NCBI RefSeq assembly: GCF_019550795.1
Contig: NZ_CP080545.1
Coordinates: 1,507,501-1,571,500 of the forward strand
Length of the DNA: 64,000 bases
Direction: 5' to 3'
DNA from: Paenibacillus sp. sptzw28
GTDB taxonomy: Bacteria > Bacillota > Bacilli > Paenibacillales > Paenibacillaceae
Below, piece after piece: positions 44,105 to 52,506 of the stretch (its first letter is position 1; every line of letters starts with the position of its first letter). Under the pieces are notes generated by a model. That model did no database searches. It had not been told where the DNA came from and saw only the letters and a program-made list of their open reading frames with translations. A program made the translations under genes and the position numbers.

Positions 44105-44130
44105 GTCAATCATAAGAGGTGAGCGTAAAT

Positions 44131-44712
44131 ATGAGTAGAACAGCCGGGAATAAATCAGCAGCCCGTGAGCAGCTGCTGCATACGGCAAGCAGGCTGTTTT
44201 TCGAAAGAGGCTTCCACGCTGTTGGAGTCGACACGATCGTTGCCGAATCAGGCATTACGAAGATGACGATGTATAAACATTTTCCGTCTAAAGATCATTT
44301 AATCGTTGAAATATTGGAGCGGTCGAGCGAGATCTATTGGGATTGGTTCGAGAGCGTGATTCAAGGCATCTCGGAACCACAGGGACAGCTTACCGCGATT
44401 TTCGATGCCGTTGCCAAAGGGCATTCGAACTCCCCGAGATCGACCTACTGTCTCTATCAGAATGTGGCCGTCGAGTTCCCGGATCCCGAACATATTGCGA
44501 ACCAAGCGGCTGTCGTGCACAAACAATCCATCGTGAATCGTTTGCAAGCCATCTGCGAACGGGCAGGCTTGAAGTCCCCCGATACGCTGGCTAGACAGCT
44601 GTTTGTGCTGCTGGAAGGATTCTGCATATCTTCCCGGTTCTTCGGTGCGGACAGTCCTGCGGCGGACGTCGTTCTTGCGGCCAAGGCTTTGGTTGATATG
44701 CATCGCCAATGA
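44131..44712 (+). CDS. TetR-family repressor
   Basis: 193 residues. The N-terminal helix-turn-helix is typical (LLHTASRLFFERGFHAVGVDTIVAESGITKMTMYKHFPSKDHLI, about residues 12-55); the rest is a helical ligand domain with a YCLYQN segment. AAGAGGTGAG is 8 bases before ATG 44131. It is divergent from the oxidoreductase and MFS genes and likely represses both and itself through the two operators. Confidence 0.9.
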   Translation: MSRTAGNKSAAREQLLHTASRLFFERGFHAVGVDTIVAESGITKMTMYKHFPSKDHLIVEILERSSEIYWDWFESVIQGISEPQGQLTAIFDAVAKGHSNSPRSTYCLYQNVAVEFPDPEHIANQAAVVHKQSIVNRLQAICERAGLKSPDTLARQLFVLLEGFCISSRFFGADSPAADVVLAAKALVDMHRQ

Positions 44713-44884
44713 AACAAGCGAACCGCAAGAGAGCCAGTATTGTAGACGACCATTACTGGATCTTCTTGTTAATACGCACTGGCGTATTAGCGGGGAGCAC
44801 TTGGATAACCAAATCATCAACTTGAGAAGATGGGTTGAGTCGGAAATAATATGAAAAGCAGTGTCCCTAGAGAACAACGCAGTA
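44713..44884 (+). other. spacer with small inverted repeats
   Basis: Holds TAATACGC/GCGTATTA near 44770 and CCAGTA/TACTGG near 44735. No gene seen. Confidence 0.4.
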
Positions 44885-44964
44885 CATTGAAGTAACGGAG
44901 ACGATAGTGGAATGAAGCAGATTGCATCGGCAGTCTGCTTTTTTTTCATTGAAGTAACGGGCAG
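44885..44964 (+). repeat. cassette repeat C (complete)
   Basis: Left motif TTGAAGTAACGGAGACGATAG (from 44887), hairpin AAGCAGA/TCTGCTT with T-run, right motif TTGAAGTAACGGGCAG (44949-44964). Both ends carry GAAG where both ends of copy B carry GAAC. Confidence 0.88.
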
Positions 44965-45072
44965 CATAGTTTAACAATTTAATGAAAAGGATTTTCCCCA
45001 TGACATGTGAAATCTAATAGTTACAAGTCATGATCGAGAAGTTATTGCTCGTCGAGCTGAAAAGGAGGAGAC

Positions 45073-46551
45073 ATGGGAGTAAAGTTTGCCAATATTCAAG
45101 TCAGGAACCTTGATCCTACCCACGTTCAAACACATATGCCAGATTGTATTGTTAGGGTAATGTCTGAAGGTTGGACGACAGTGTTGCGGGAAGATTTTCA
45201 GATTGGTGAAGTCGAACGAGAAGCTCATAGATTATCAAAACAAATAAATAACGTAGTGCTGTCTGTGGGTTACTACGACGACGATGTATTGGCTCTTCAC
45301 TTGTTCCACAAAGGGAAGATGATCTCTTCGGATATTTCCAATGACGCGTGTGGATATCTTGCAAAACGCGGAAATCCAGCACGTTTTCAACAAAGCCTTG
45401 AGTTGGACCTCAAAGATGCTTCGCTTTTAAAGGAAGTTTTTCAATGCGAGCATTTGAAGGAGAAAGTTGCGCTATTGGAGCATCTACTGGGTGTTCCACT
45501 ATGGATACACTATGATGACGTCGAACTATCGGAGAATAAATTAATAAAAAGACAGTTCGATAAGTCCGTAGTTCAAGATTACTGTGCTGAATCAAAGGCT
45601 AAACGCCAAATAATAAATAAAACCAAGGCATACCTTGTAACAGAATTTGAAGGAATGCCGATATGTAACACAGCTACTTCGTCAGTTGTAAAACTGCCCT
45701 ATTCCGAGGGTCGCTATCTCGTTGATGATCCTGATAATTTTGAATTGCAGACCGATGGGACTCTGATTCGTACAATACAAGAGACTGTTGATGAGAATAG
45801 ATACCTTCATCTTAAACTTCGTGATGGTGCTAGCCTTTATTCAACCTATGGTTCAAAGCAAGTCCTGTTTGAGTGTGATGTGGCAGGTGAAAAGAAGTGG
45901 GAGTTTGAGGTGGGGTACTTAAAAGTACCCCCTACATTCCACCTAAATGCGTTTTACATGCACATGCAAAAAGAGAATGAAATGCCCCTAGTTGTAAAAA
46001 TAAATCGGCAGGGGAAGATTGAATCTAGTTTAAAGCTGGATACAAGAGGTGGCTGTCATTGGAGGAATTTCTTATTTGATAGTGATAATCGCATTTATTA
46101 CTGCTGTACTCAAGAAGAAAATGGTCAGAACCGAACTCGTATTTACTGTCTGAGTCAACAACTTGAGATCCTGGATCAGCTCGAAATTGATGATACGAGT
46201 TTTGATTCAATAATGGATAAAAAATCCCATGTTATTTATTTATATATTTTTGATAAGAAATTAATTAAGATTGACCTTCGACCATTTCGGATAAGCACTA
46301 GTAGGAAGTGTACCGATTTCCTTAGTTTTTTGCATGTTGATCGTAGCAGAAATGTCTATATTCAAACAGGAGAAAGCACATTGGAAGTTAGGAATTCCGA
46401 TCTAGAGATTCTCTCCCGTCACAAGTTGAAGGGACAAATATTTAATAGACTATTGAATGAACAAGACAGAGCCTTCTTTGCCACTTGGAATGGTCAACAA
46501 TGGGATGCAGGCAAGGAACAAAGTAAGATTAGACTTTACGAAATATTTTAA
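45073..46551 (+). CDS. large protein of unknown function with a propeller-like C-terminal half
   Basis: 492 residues, AAAGGAGGAG before ATG. The N-terminal 180 residues are alpha-beta with charged helices (REDFQIGEVEREAHRLSKQ; DDDVLALHLFHKGKMISSD). From about 210 on there is a series of beta-strand repeats (KVPPTFHLNAFYMHM, HWRNFLFDSDNRIYYC, FLHVDRSRNVYIQTG) resembling propeller blades. There is no signal peptide or catalytic motif I recognise. It is a single-gene cassette of clearly lower GC than the flanking core genes. Confidence 0.6.
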   Translation: MGVKFANIQVRNLDPTHVQTHMPDCIVRVMSEGWTTVLREDFQIGEVEREAHRLSKQINNVVLSVGYYDDDVLALHLFHKGKMISSDISNDACGYLAKRGNPARFQQSLELDLKDASLLKEVFQCEHLKEKVALLEHLLGVPLWIHYDDVELSENKLIKRQFDKSVVQDYCAESKAKRQIINKTKAYLVTEFEGMPICNTATSSVVKLPYSEGRYLVDDPDNFELQTDGTLIRTIQETVDENRYLHLKLRDGASLYSTYGSKQVLFECDVAGEKKWEFEVGYLKVPPTFHLNAFYMHMQKENEMPLVVKINRQGKIESSLKLDTRGGCHWRNFLFDSDNRIYYCCTQEENGQNRTRIYCLSQQLEILDQLEIDDTSFDSIMDKKSHVIYLYIFDKKLIKIDLRPFRISTSRKCTDFLSFLHVDRSRNVYIQTGESTLEVRNSDLEILSRHKLKGQIFNRLLNEQDRAFFATWNGQQWDAGKEQSKIRLYEIF

Positions 46552-46561
46552 GGGGAATTTT

Positions 46562-46583
46562 CTGAACTAACGGAAACGATAGC
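46562..46583 (+). repeat. cassette repeat D (left half)
   Basis: CTGAACTAACGGAAACGATA then GC, 10 bases after the preceding stop. A GATAG/CTATC pairing continues rightwards to about 46613, but a canonical right motif is absent. Confidence 0.75.
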
Positions 46584-46756
46584 CCAACAATGGATTACAC
46601 GCAATTGGTCTATCAGTTTTATAAAACCTCTTAACCGCACTGTTCCTGTTCAATGCGAATTATCCATAGATTGATCCTTCAACAAGTGTCATGTCGGTAA
46701 TATTTCCCTTATCCGGTGCCGATATATTCTTTATAACCATCGGAGGGGCGAATTTC

Positions 46757-47501
46757 ATGGCAAAGAGACGAAGACGTAAGAAAAAAGAGGATCCTGTTGC
46801 AGCACACTTGTCATGTTATTGATGTTAGGAGCATTTATTGCAACTTTTTCGGCTACGAAATCACTTGGGGTGGCCGGATTTGCCGCAGGAATGGTTTTCG
46901 CTGCTGGTCTTGGCATCGTGTTCTTCATCGGAATGCTTAAAGCTGAGCGACTAAGGCTATCGGGCATAGCTGAGGTCGACAAAATGGACGGTCATAAATT
47001 CGAGCATTATCTCGGTCACTTGTTCCGTTCCCAGGGTTACCATGCAGAAGTCACACAGGCTGCTGGTGATTTCGGAGTAGATCTTCTCCTTAAGAAACAA
47101 GGAAAGAAGATCGCCGTACAAGCCAAACGGTACAAGGGGAATGTCGGACTTGAGGCAGTTCAGCAGGTACAGGCTGGAAAGGCACATTATGGAGCATCAG
47201 AAGCGTGGGTAGTCACAAACAATGACTATACCGATCAAGCTTACACACTTGCTAAATCGAATGGCGTTCGATTAATCGCCAGAAACGAGCTAATTGAATT
47301 GATGCTTAAGATAAAAACGCCAAAGAAACCAGCGTCGTCATCAAAAGGGGCTACGGCCAAACAAACCGCAGCGCTTTCGTCAAAGCAAGATAGTATATGC
47401 GATGTTTGTGGCGGTACCATATGATTATAAGGAAGAGCACCAAGGGCGAGGTCTATGCGTGCTCGAACTTCCCTGGATGTAAGAATATCCAAGCAATTTG
47501 A
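46757..47501 (+). pseudogene. Mrr-like restriction endonuclease with topoisomerase-type zinc finger, two frameshifts
   Basis: A well-placed start (GGAGGGG, ATG 46757) begins MAKRRRRKKKEDPVAA and stops 21 codons in. The next frame opens at 46813 with two membrane helices and an Mrr catalytic domain (MDGHKFEHYLGHLFRSQGY, GDFGVDLLL-KQGKKIAVQAKRYKG: the D-QAK nuclease motif). That frame ends in CDVCGGTI; the third frame, from 47421, completes the zinc finger as IIRKSTKGEVYAC-FPGC. Two small indels thus break one gene of about 248 codons. The 46813-47424 stretch could still be translated, but ATG 46813 lacks a ribosome site. Confidence 0.78.
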
Positions 47502-47632
47502 TATAACCCCGCAGGGATGCCATTTCCTGTGGGCATTTGTTTATCTTGAAGACGTGACTACGGGAGCTACCGGGGAACGACAGTGCAGCGATGGATCCGA
47601 TCCATCGCCTTTAATGCGTTACTCTCTGACCA

Positions 47633-47699
47633 TTGAACAAACGGATACTATAGCTCAACAATCACAAGAACGAGGCTGCCGGCATAGATCGGCAGCCTC
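47633..47699 (+). repeat. cassette repeat E (left half and hairpin)
   Basis: Left motif TTGAACAAACGGATACTATA then GC, and a perfect hairpin GAGGCTGCCG/CGGCAGCCTC (47672-47699). No right motif; the next gene's ribosome site follows directly. Confidence 0.82.
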
Positions 47700-47722
47700 T
47701 GTAATTGGAAAGGAGACTCCAA

Positions 47723-48091
47723 ATGTCGAAGGAAAAGCAAGAGTTACTTTTCGAAAGTTTAAAGGGGATAAAGGATACTTGGGTAGATTTTTCAGTAAAT
47801 AGTTTTAATCCTCAATCAAGAATAACGTGGGCTGACTCCAATGAAGCATATAAATTGCTACAAGAAAAGTTGAAATCAGAGGACGACCTTAATGCCATTT
47901 CTATAATACAAAACGAACTTGTAGAGGCTGTTATTTATAGGATTATGGAACTTATTGATGGGTATAGTGATTTGAAATATTCTGTGGATTTGATTGATAA
48001 GGATACTAAAAAATCTTTAAGGGAGGTTGGAGAATTGCATGATGGTTTTATGAACTATTTATATGAACATGAGGGGAAAAATACAAAGTGA
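47723..48091 (+). CDS. small acidic helical protein, unknown
   Basis: 122 residues with AAAGGAGA 7 bases before ATG. Mostly helical and charged (SNEAYKLLQEKLKSEDDLNAISIIQNEL; SVDLIDKDTKKSLREVGELHDGF). Size and charge resemble polymorphic-toxin immunity proteins, but no toxin is beside it. One-gene cassette between repeats E and F. Confidence 0.6.
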   Translation: MSKEKQELLFESLKGIKDTWVDFSVNSFNPQSRITWADSNEAYKLLQEKLKSEDDLNAISIIQNELVEAVIYRIMELIDGYSDLKYSVDLIDKDTKKSLREVGELHDGFMNYLYEHEGKNTK

Positions 48092-48094
48092 ACA

Positions 48095-48116
48095 CTGAAC
48101 TAACGGAGACGAGAGC
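48095..48116 (+). repeat. cassette repeat F (left half)
   Basis: CTGAACTAACGGAGACGAGA then GC, 3 bases after the preceding stop codon. Confidence 0.75.
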
Positions 48117-48218
48117 ATAATGACTTTCACAACAAAGCTACCTTAGAGATGGTCGACAGTTCTGTTTCTCTTGGGGCTCAATTTAAAGAATGGGGAAAAT
48201 GTCCACATAGGAGGAAAG

Positions 48219-48776
48219 ATGAAGTTCATACTTATATTCGGTCCTCAGGCTGTAGGGAAGATGACAGTGGGTCACGAACTTGAGAAAATCACGTCTTTGA
48301 AGTTGTTTCACAACCATCAGACAATTGAGCTACTTCATCCTTATTTTGGCTTCGGACCTGAAATGTGGCGGTTGTCCGATCTATTTCGCAAGGAAATCTT
48401 TGAGCAGATGTCTCAAAGTAATAGCGTGGGATTCATGTTCACATACGTTTGGGGGTTTGATTTACCAGGCGACTGGGAATTTGTCGAACAAATTTGTGGC
48501 ATCTTTGAATCCAAGGGGCATGAGGTATGCTTTGTGGAGCTCGAGGCTGATTTAGAGGAAAGACTTGCGCGCAACAAGTCCCCGCATCGCTTGCACCATA
48601 AGCCGACTAAGCGTAACGTCGAACGATCAGAAAAGGATTTAATTCAAACTATGGAGAATCATCGGTTGAACTCGTTACCCGGTGAGATCACGAGGAAAAA
48701 CTACATTCGAATTAAAACTACAAAACGAACACCAGCAGAAACGGCACAATTGATTAAAGAGCGATTCCAGATCTAG
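48219..48776 (+). CDS. P-loop kinase-like protein (AAA/shikimate-kinase type)
   Basis: 185 residues. Walker A is GPQAVGKMTVG at residues 8-18; a DD/ED-type lid with an RLARNKSPHR-like arginine-rich segment follows at about 115-130. The layout is like small nucleoside or sugar kinases found on mobile cassettes. AGGAGGAAAG before ATG 48219. The substrate cannot be assigned. Confidence 0.7.
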   Translation: MKFILIFGPQAVGKMTVGHELEKITSLKLFHNHQTIELLHPYFGFGPEMWRLSDLFRKEIFEQMSQSNSVGFMFTYVWGFDLPGDWEFVEQICGIFESKGHEVCFVELEADLEERLARNKSPHRLHHKPTKRNVERSEKDLIQTMENHRLNSLPGEITRKNYIRIKTTKRTPAETAQLIKERFQI

Positions 48777-48780
48777 ATCA

Positions 48781-48866
48781 TTAAGCTAAAGGGTACAATA
48801 GAGGAATAATTATGACTGGTACAGGCGCCGCGGAGACTTGCTCCTGATCGTTGAAGTAACTGGCAG
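48781..48866 (+). repeat. cassette repeat G (diverged left, intact right)
   Basis: Right motif TTGAAGTAACTGGCAG (48851-48866) is intact. A diverged left motif TTAAGCTAAAGGGTACAATA lies at 48781, with a CAGG/CCTG hairpin between them. Confidence 0.7.
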
Positions 48867-48927
48867 TAAAATGGATAAAGAAAGAGTTTACATGCGAAAA
48901 AATCTACTGTATGTTAGGGGGGTAAAT

Positions 48928-48963
48928 ATGGAATATGGGGAGGATAATTCTAATGGGTATTAA
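48928..48963 (+). CDS. possible 11-residue leader peptide
   Basis: ATG with a strong AGGGGGG site upstream reads MEYGEDNSNGY and stops inside the first codons of the VOC gene. Translation of it would run ribosomes onto the next start, so it may couple or modulate the VOC gene. Confidence 0.35.
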   Translation: MEYGEDNSNGY

Positions 48964-49330
48964 AACTGTTATTCATCATCAAGTACCTGTTTCTCATTTA
49001 GAAAATGCTGCACAATGGTATGTGAATATTCTTGGATTTGAACTTGAAAGACCGATAAATTCTGAATCAAAAATGGCTTTTTTACATCTCCCTGATAGAG
49101 GAGCAGCCGTCCATCTAATTCAAACAGATGATAAAACCCGTCTACGCATTTCCACTGAAGATAAAGACAATTATATCATTGGATTCTATTGTGAGAATAT
49201 TAGCGAGCTGCAACAAAAACTAACCGATAGTGGTTCCCCAGCGACACTTGAAGATGCTGGTGGGTGTGGCTGGTGGCTCTATTTTTGCGACATTGACGGA
49301 AATCGGTATTTCGCCGCTGAGGATAAATAA
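48953..49330 (+). CDS. VOC (glyoxalase/bleomycin-resistance fold) protein
   Basis: 125 residues, one VOC repeat pair: VIHHQVPVSHLENAAQWYVNILGFEL at the start, AAVHLIQ in the middle and WLYFCDIDGNRYFAAE at the end. Members bind metals or antibiotics or isomerise small molecules; which applies here is unknown. GGGGAGGA is 8 bases before ATG 48953. One-gene cassette between repeats G and H. Confidence 0.85.
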   Translation: MGIKTVIHHQVPVSHLENAAQWYVNILGFELERPINSESKMAFLHLPDRGAAVHLIQTDDKTRLRISTEDKDNYIIGFYCENISELQQKLTDSGSPATLEDAGGCGWWLYFCDIDGNRYFAAEDK

Positions 49331-49348
49331 ATCTACATATTATCCTTG

Positions 49349-49422
49349 TTCAATTAACGGATAACGATAGCTCCATGACGAAGGCTGCTGGATGATCGGC
49401 AGCCTGCTCAACTGACTGGCAA
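49349..49422 (+). repeat. cassette repeat H (complete)
   Basis: Left motif TTCAATTAACGGATAACGAT then AGC, hairpin AGGCTGC/GCAGCCT (49382-49405), right motif CTCAACTGACTGGCAA. Confidence 0.85.
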
Positions 49423-49454
49423 AAATGATTTCAGTTACTATTCGGGGGTGTACT

Positions 49455-50057
49455 ATGGAATTAATTGAGTCGATGCGTGATTCTTTTTGTGTCGATGACC
49501 GTTATGACCATTTTAAATACGTTTTACAACAGGTAAAGATCGGTGGACTATTTTTAGAATTTGGCGTGAGAGACGGGGATTCAATTAATTATATCGCTAA
49601 TATTATATCTCCACATATCATATATGGTTTTGATTCGTTTGAGGGATTGCCTGAAACTTGGGAAAGGAAAAGGGATGGTTCACTAAATTATGAAGCAGGA
49701 ACTTTCTCCGTGGAGAAAATACCCGAGGTACGAGCTAATGTGGTTTTAATAAAGGGGTGGTTTAGCGACACGTTACCAATATTTAATGAAATCGAAAAGA
49801 TTGCTTTCATCAATATAGATTCTGACTTATATAGTTCTGCTAGGACGATTCTAACTGTTCTAAATGAACAGATTGTAAATGGATCAATTCTGTACTTTGA
49901 TGAAATTACGGGATGGGGGAATTTACATGAACAATACGACAATTGGCAAAATGGAGAATATAAAGCCTTAAAAGAATGGCTTAAGGATTACGGAAGGGAA
50001 GTGGAACCTGTATCGCGAAATAATCGATATGGTGCCGCTGTAAGGGTGATACGATAA
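49455..50057 (+). CDS. TylF/MycF-like SAM-dependent methyltransferase
   Basis: 200 residues. The SAM-binding region is FLEFGVRDGDSINYIAN, followed by GFDSFEGLPETWERK and the metal-binding FINIDSDLYSSARTIL and LYFDEITGWGN motifs seen in TylF/MycF O-methyltransferases of macrolide synthesis. Here it stands alone, so it may modify a sugar or small molecule outside antibiotic synthesis. GGGGGTG precedes ATG 49455. One-gene cassette between repeats H and I. Confidence 0.8.
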   Translation: MELIESMRDSFCVDDRYDHFKYVLQQVKIGGLFLEFGVRDGDSINYIANIISPHIIYGFDSFEGLPETWERKRDGSLNYEAGTFSVEKIPEVRANVVLIKGWFSDTLPIFNEIEKIAFINIDSDLYSSARTILTVLNEQIVNGSILYFDEITGWGNLHEQYDNWQNGEYKALKEWLKDYGREVEPVSRNNRYGAAVRVIR

Positions 50058-50136
50058 TTACGCTAACGGATACCGATAGCTCCATAGGACAGGCTGCCGT
50101 CATGATTGATCGGCAGCCTGCTTAACTATCGGGCAA
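50058..50136 (+). repeat. cassette repeat I (complete, best palindrome)
   Basis: It starts at the base after the methyltransferase stop. Outer arms CCGATAG (50073) and CTATCGG (50126) enclose a perfect AGGCTGCCG/CGGCAGCCT hairpin. Right motif CTTAACTATCGGGCAA ends the array. Confidence 0.88.
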
Positions 50137-50344
50137 GATTGCGTAATATTAGGAAATTTCATAAGTGCGAAGCAGCTGGTAAATAAACGGGGAGTGTTCC
50201 ATTGATGGCTACGATTCTAAGCTACAGCAACTCTTTCATGAACCGATCAAACGGGTCACCTATCTCGATCCGAGTCTGTAAAATAGATTGTGTAAACTCC
50301 TAAACCTATTACAATGGAAGTAGAAGAAAGGTTGGGGAGAACAC
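50137..50344 (+). other. junction between array and IS256 remnant
   Basis: A short open stretch reads DGYDSKLQQLFHEPIKRVT to TAA near 50281. It may be the tail of a lost gene; I do not recognise it. Confidence 0.3.
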
Positions 50345-50500
50345 ATGGGATTATGGACGAAACAGCAACTCCGGCAGTTCATCAAGGAGAATAAATTGGT
50401 CTCGGCGCAGGATGCACAGAATGCGTTGAAAGAGCTGTTTGCCGAAACGCTGCAGGAGATGCTGGAAGCCGAGATGGATGAACATCTGGGCTATGAGAAG
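50345..50500 (+). pseudogene. IS256-family transposase, N-terminal fragment
   Basis: The first 52 codons read like a Mutator/IS256 transposase start (QNALKELFAETLQEMLEAEMDEHLGYEK), with GGTTGGGGAGAAC before ATG. Beyond LGYEKH the sequence no longer matches and soon stops; the DDE catalytic part is gone. It marks past transposition at the right edge of the cassette array. Confidence 0.8.
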
Positions 50501-51334
50501 CACGTTAGCTCAGTGGCGCCTGCCACCAGTCAGTCGTCTAAGACCTTTGAATTTGGATCCCCCAGCTCGTTCAGTCGGGCTGACCAAGCGAACGACCGGT
50601 TCTAAGTCGGGCAGTAGCGGCCCGGCCAAGATCCCTTAGGTTCCATTGGTCAGCGCTTCCTCCTTTGCGTTCCGTAGCCTTTTTGAAAGCAGGAACTGGA
50701 AGAAGGTACGTTTGGTTCTGTTGGTTTCAAAACTAGAGTTGTCTACCAGATTTAAGGCGCTCAGCACGATGCATCTTGTAAATTGCTCAATTGTAAGAAG
50801 CAGTGAATTAACAACAGAAGTACTCAAGAAATTTTATCTGAGCTGCAAAAAATATGTCTGACCTTTTCACATAATAGTGCATTTGGATAAATGTGTAATC
50901 ACGTGATTACAGACTTTCTCTGGAATACAGCCTTGATATCGGGAAAAGGGTGCATGTATAACCAAAAATGATCGAAAATAGTCCGCAGGGGCTTCAGTAC
51001 CTGAAATAACGTACAATACAATTGTAATAAATAGTAAATTATGGAAGTATTGTGGGAGAAATATACAACGGTTACAAGTAACAATGAAACTACATCGATG
51101 ATATTGCTTCTGTCAATAGAAAAGCAACAGGAACTGTATCGGTAGATTATATGGGGGTGAAAGCTTGACTTAATAAATCAATAACTTTATGTATCTGACT
51201 ATAGAAAAGCAGTTAACCTGAAATAAGGGATTCAAACCAGCCAGTTTGCAATAGAAAAAAGTGGAGTTAATTAATTACACAAAGATTAATGGCAAACTGT
51301 CTAGCTTTTATAATAAAATATAAGGTGGGGGACA
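50501..51334 (+). other. AT-rich non-coding stretch
   Basis: No gene supported. It includes a perfect 16-bp palindrome GTAATCACGTGATTAC at 50895-50910 and scattered short frames without ribosome sites. Confidence 0.5.
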
Positions 51335-52444
51335 ATGAAAAAAATCTTTTGTTTCTTTTTGATTATTTCACTGTGCGTATTCGTACAGCCAATCTCGCTG
51401 GTCAGTGCATTGAAAGAAAATATTAGCGCGAATGAAGCAGAGGAAGTTGTGTCTAAATTTATTAGAGAAGTGGACCTGTTGGGGTGGGATAATGCTGCAG
51501 TGCAATTCAAAGCAGATTTGTACGATTCCGAAGATGTTCATCTTGGATTCTTGTTTTATTTGTTATCTGGTTCAAACGTCATTGGATACGTAATTACCTC
51601 ATCTTCAACTGATAGGGAGCCGGTGTTAGAATTCGGCGAAACAATGAATCAGGTGGTTGATGAACATATAAAAGGTTCTAAGAAATTGCATTATCTTGGA
51701 GCTTCACAATACGTTTTTGCTAGCAACAAAAGTGAATTATACGAAATAATAGCTAAAAGGCACGGAAATAATAAACAAATCAAGCCAATTGAACGTGATG
51801 CATCAAACAAAGAAAAATGGAACAGATATTTAGAATCAAGTAATCAAATTGCTTCAGCCGCAACAACATTGGCCACCAATTTAGAATTAGCAGTACCAAG
51901 GATTTGGCAAAGGACAAGTGGCGTTGATTACCCTGGATCTGCCTGTGGGCCAACCACAGCGGCAATGATATCAAATTTCTTAAAAGGTATTGAAGGACAC
52001 CCGATTAGAGGAACTGCTGAATATGGAACAGTGGATAAATTTATTGATCATCTTTATTATGAACTTAATGCAACTCAGTTTGGTACCTCTATGCCAGATT
52101 GGCGTCAAGGTTTCTATTTTCATCTGAACCATAATTATACTCCAACTGGTTGGGGAGTTGGCTCTATGAGAGCCACGGACCCACTAGGAGGCTGGGAAAA
52201 ATACCGTGAAAGAATTAGTGCGCATAGACCGGTTGCTTTGAGATTTGATTTTTGGACCTCTGAAGGCGTTGAGGCAAGTTACCATTTTGTCGCGGGAAAT
52301 GGGATTAAAAATGTCTCTGGAGTAAACTATTTTGGTTATAAAGACCCAGATGGTGGACAGTATAATACTGGAACTCACTGGGCAAGTTGGACGGTTAACG
52401 ATCAGGATATGGATATGGGCTATCCCGTTTGGAATTGGGACTAA
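51335..52444 (+). CDS. secreted C39-like cysteine peptidase
   Basis: 369 residues. A signal peptide (about 1-25) is followed by a propeptide-like region of about 150 residues and a papain-fold C39-type domain with Cys204 in GSACGPTTAAM, His317 in SYHFVAGNG and Asp338 in YKDPDGG. It has no membrane or ABC part, unlike bacteriocin-processing C39 exporters. GGTGGGGG lies before ATG. The following small membrane protein is separated by a hairpin. Likely an extracellular protease or peptidoglycan-peptide hydrolase; the target is unknown. Confidence 0.75.
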   Translation: MKKIFCFFLIISLCVFVQPISLVSALKENISANEAEEVVSKFIREVDLLGWDNAAVQFKADLYDSEDVHLGFLFYLLSGSNVIGYVITSSSTDREPVLEFGETMNQVVDEHIKGSKKLHYLGASQYVFASNKSELYEIIAKRHGNNKQIKPIERDASNKEKWNRYLESSNQIASAATTLATNLELAVPRIWQRTSGVDYPGSACGPTTAAMISNFLKGIEGHPIRGTAEYGTVDKFIDHLYYELNATQFGTSMPDWRQGFYFHLNHNYTPTGWGVGSMRATDPLGGWEKYRERISAHRPVALRFDFWTSEGVEASYHFVAGNGIKNVSGVNYFGYKDPDGGQYNTGTHWASWTVNDQDMDMGYPVWNWD

Positions 52445-52452
52445 AATTCACT

Positions 52453-52490
52453 AACTGCTGAAACGTATTTTATGTTTCGGCAGTTTAAAT
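52453..52490 (+). terminator. terminator after the C39-like gene
   Basis: AACTGCTGAAAC and GTTTCGGCAGTT pair, followed by TAAATATATT; the T-run is weak. Confidence 0.6.
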
Positions 52491-52506
52491 ATATTGGGAG
52501 GGTTAT

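Noticed and set aside
41369..50136. Treating the cassette repeats as true attC sites of an integron
   Set aside because: The ends do not match RYYYAAC/GTTRRRY and left and right motifs are direct, not inverted, copies. I kept only the looser comparison.
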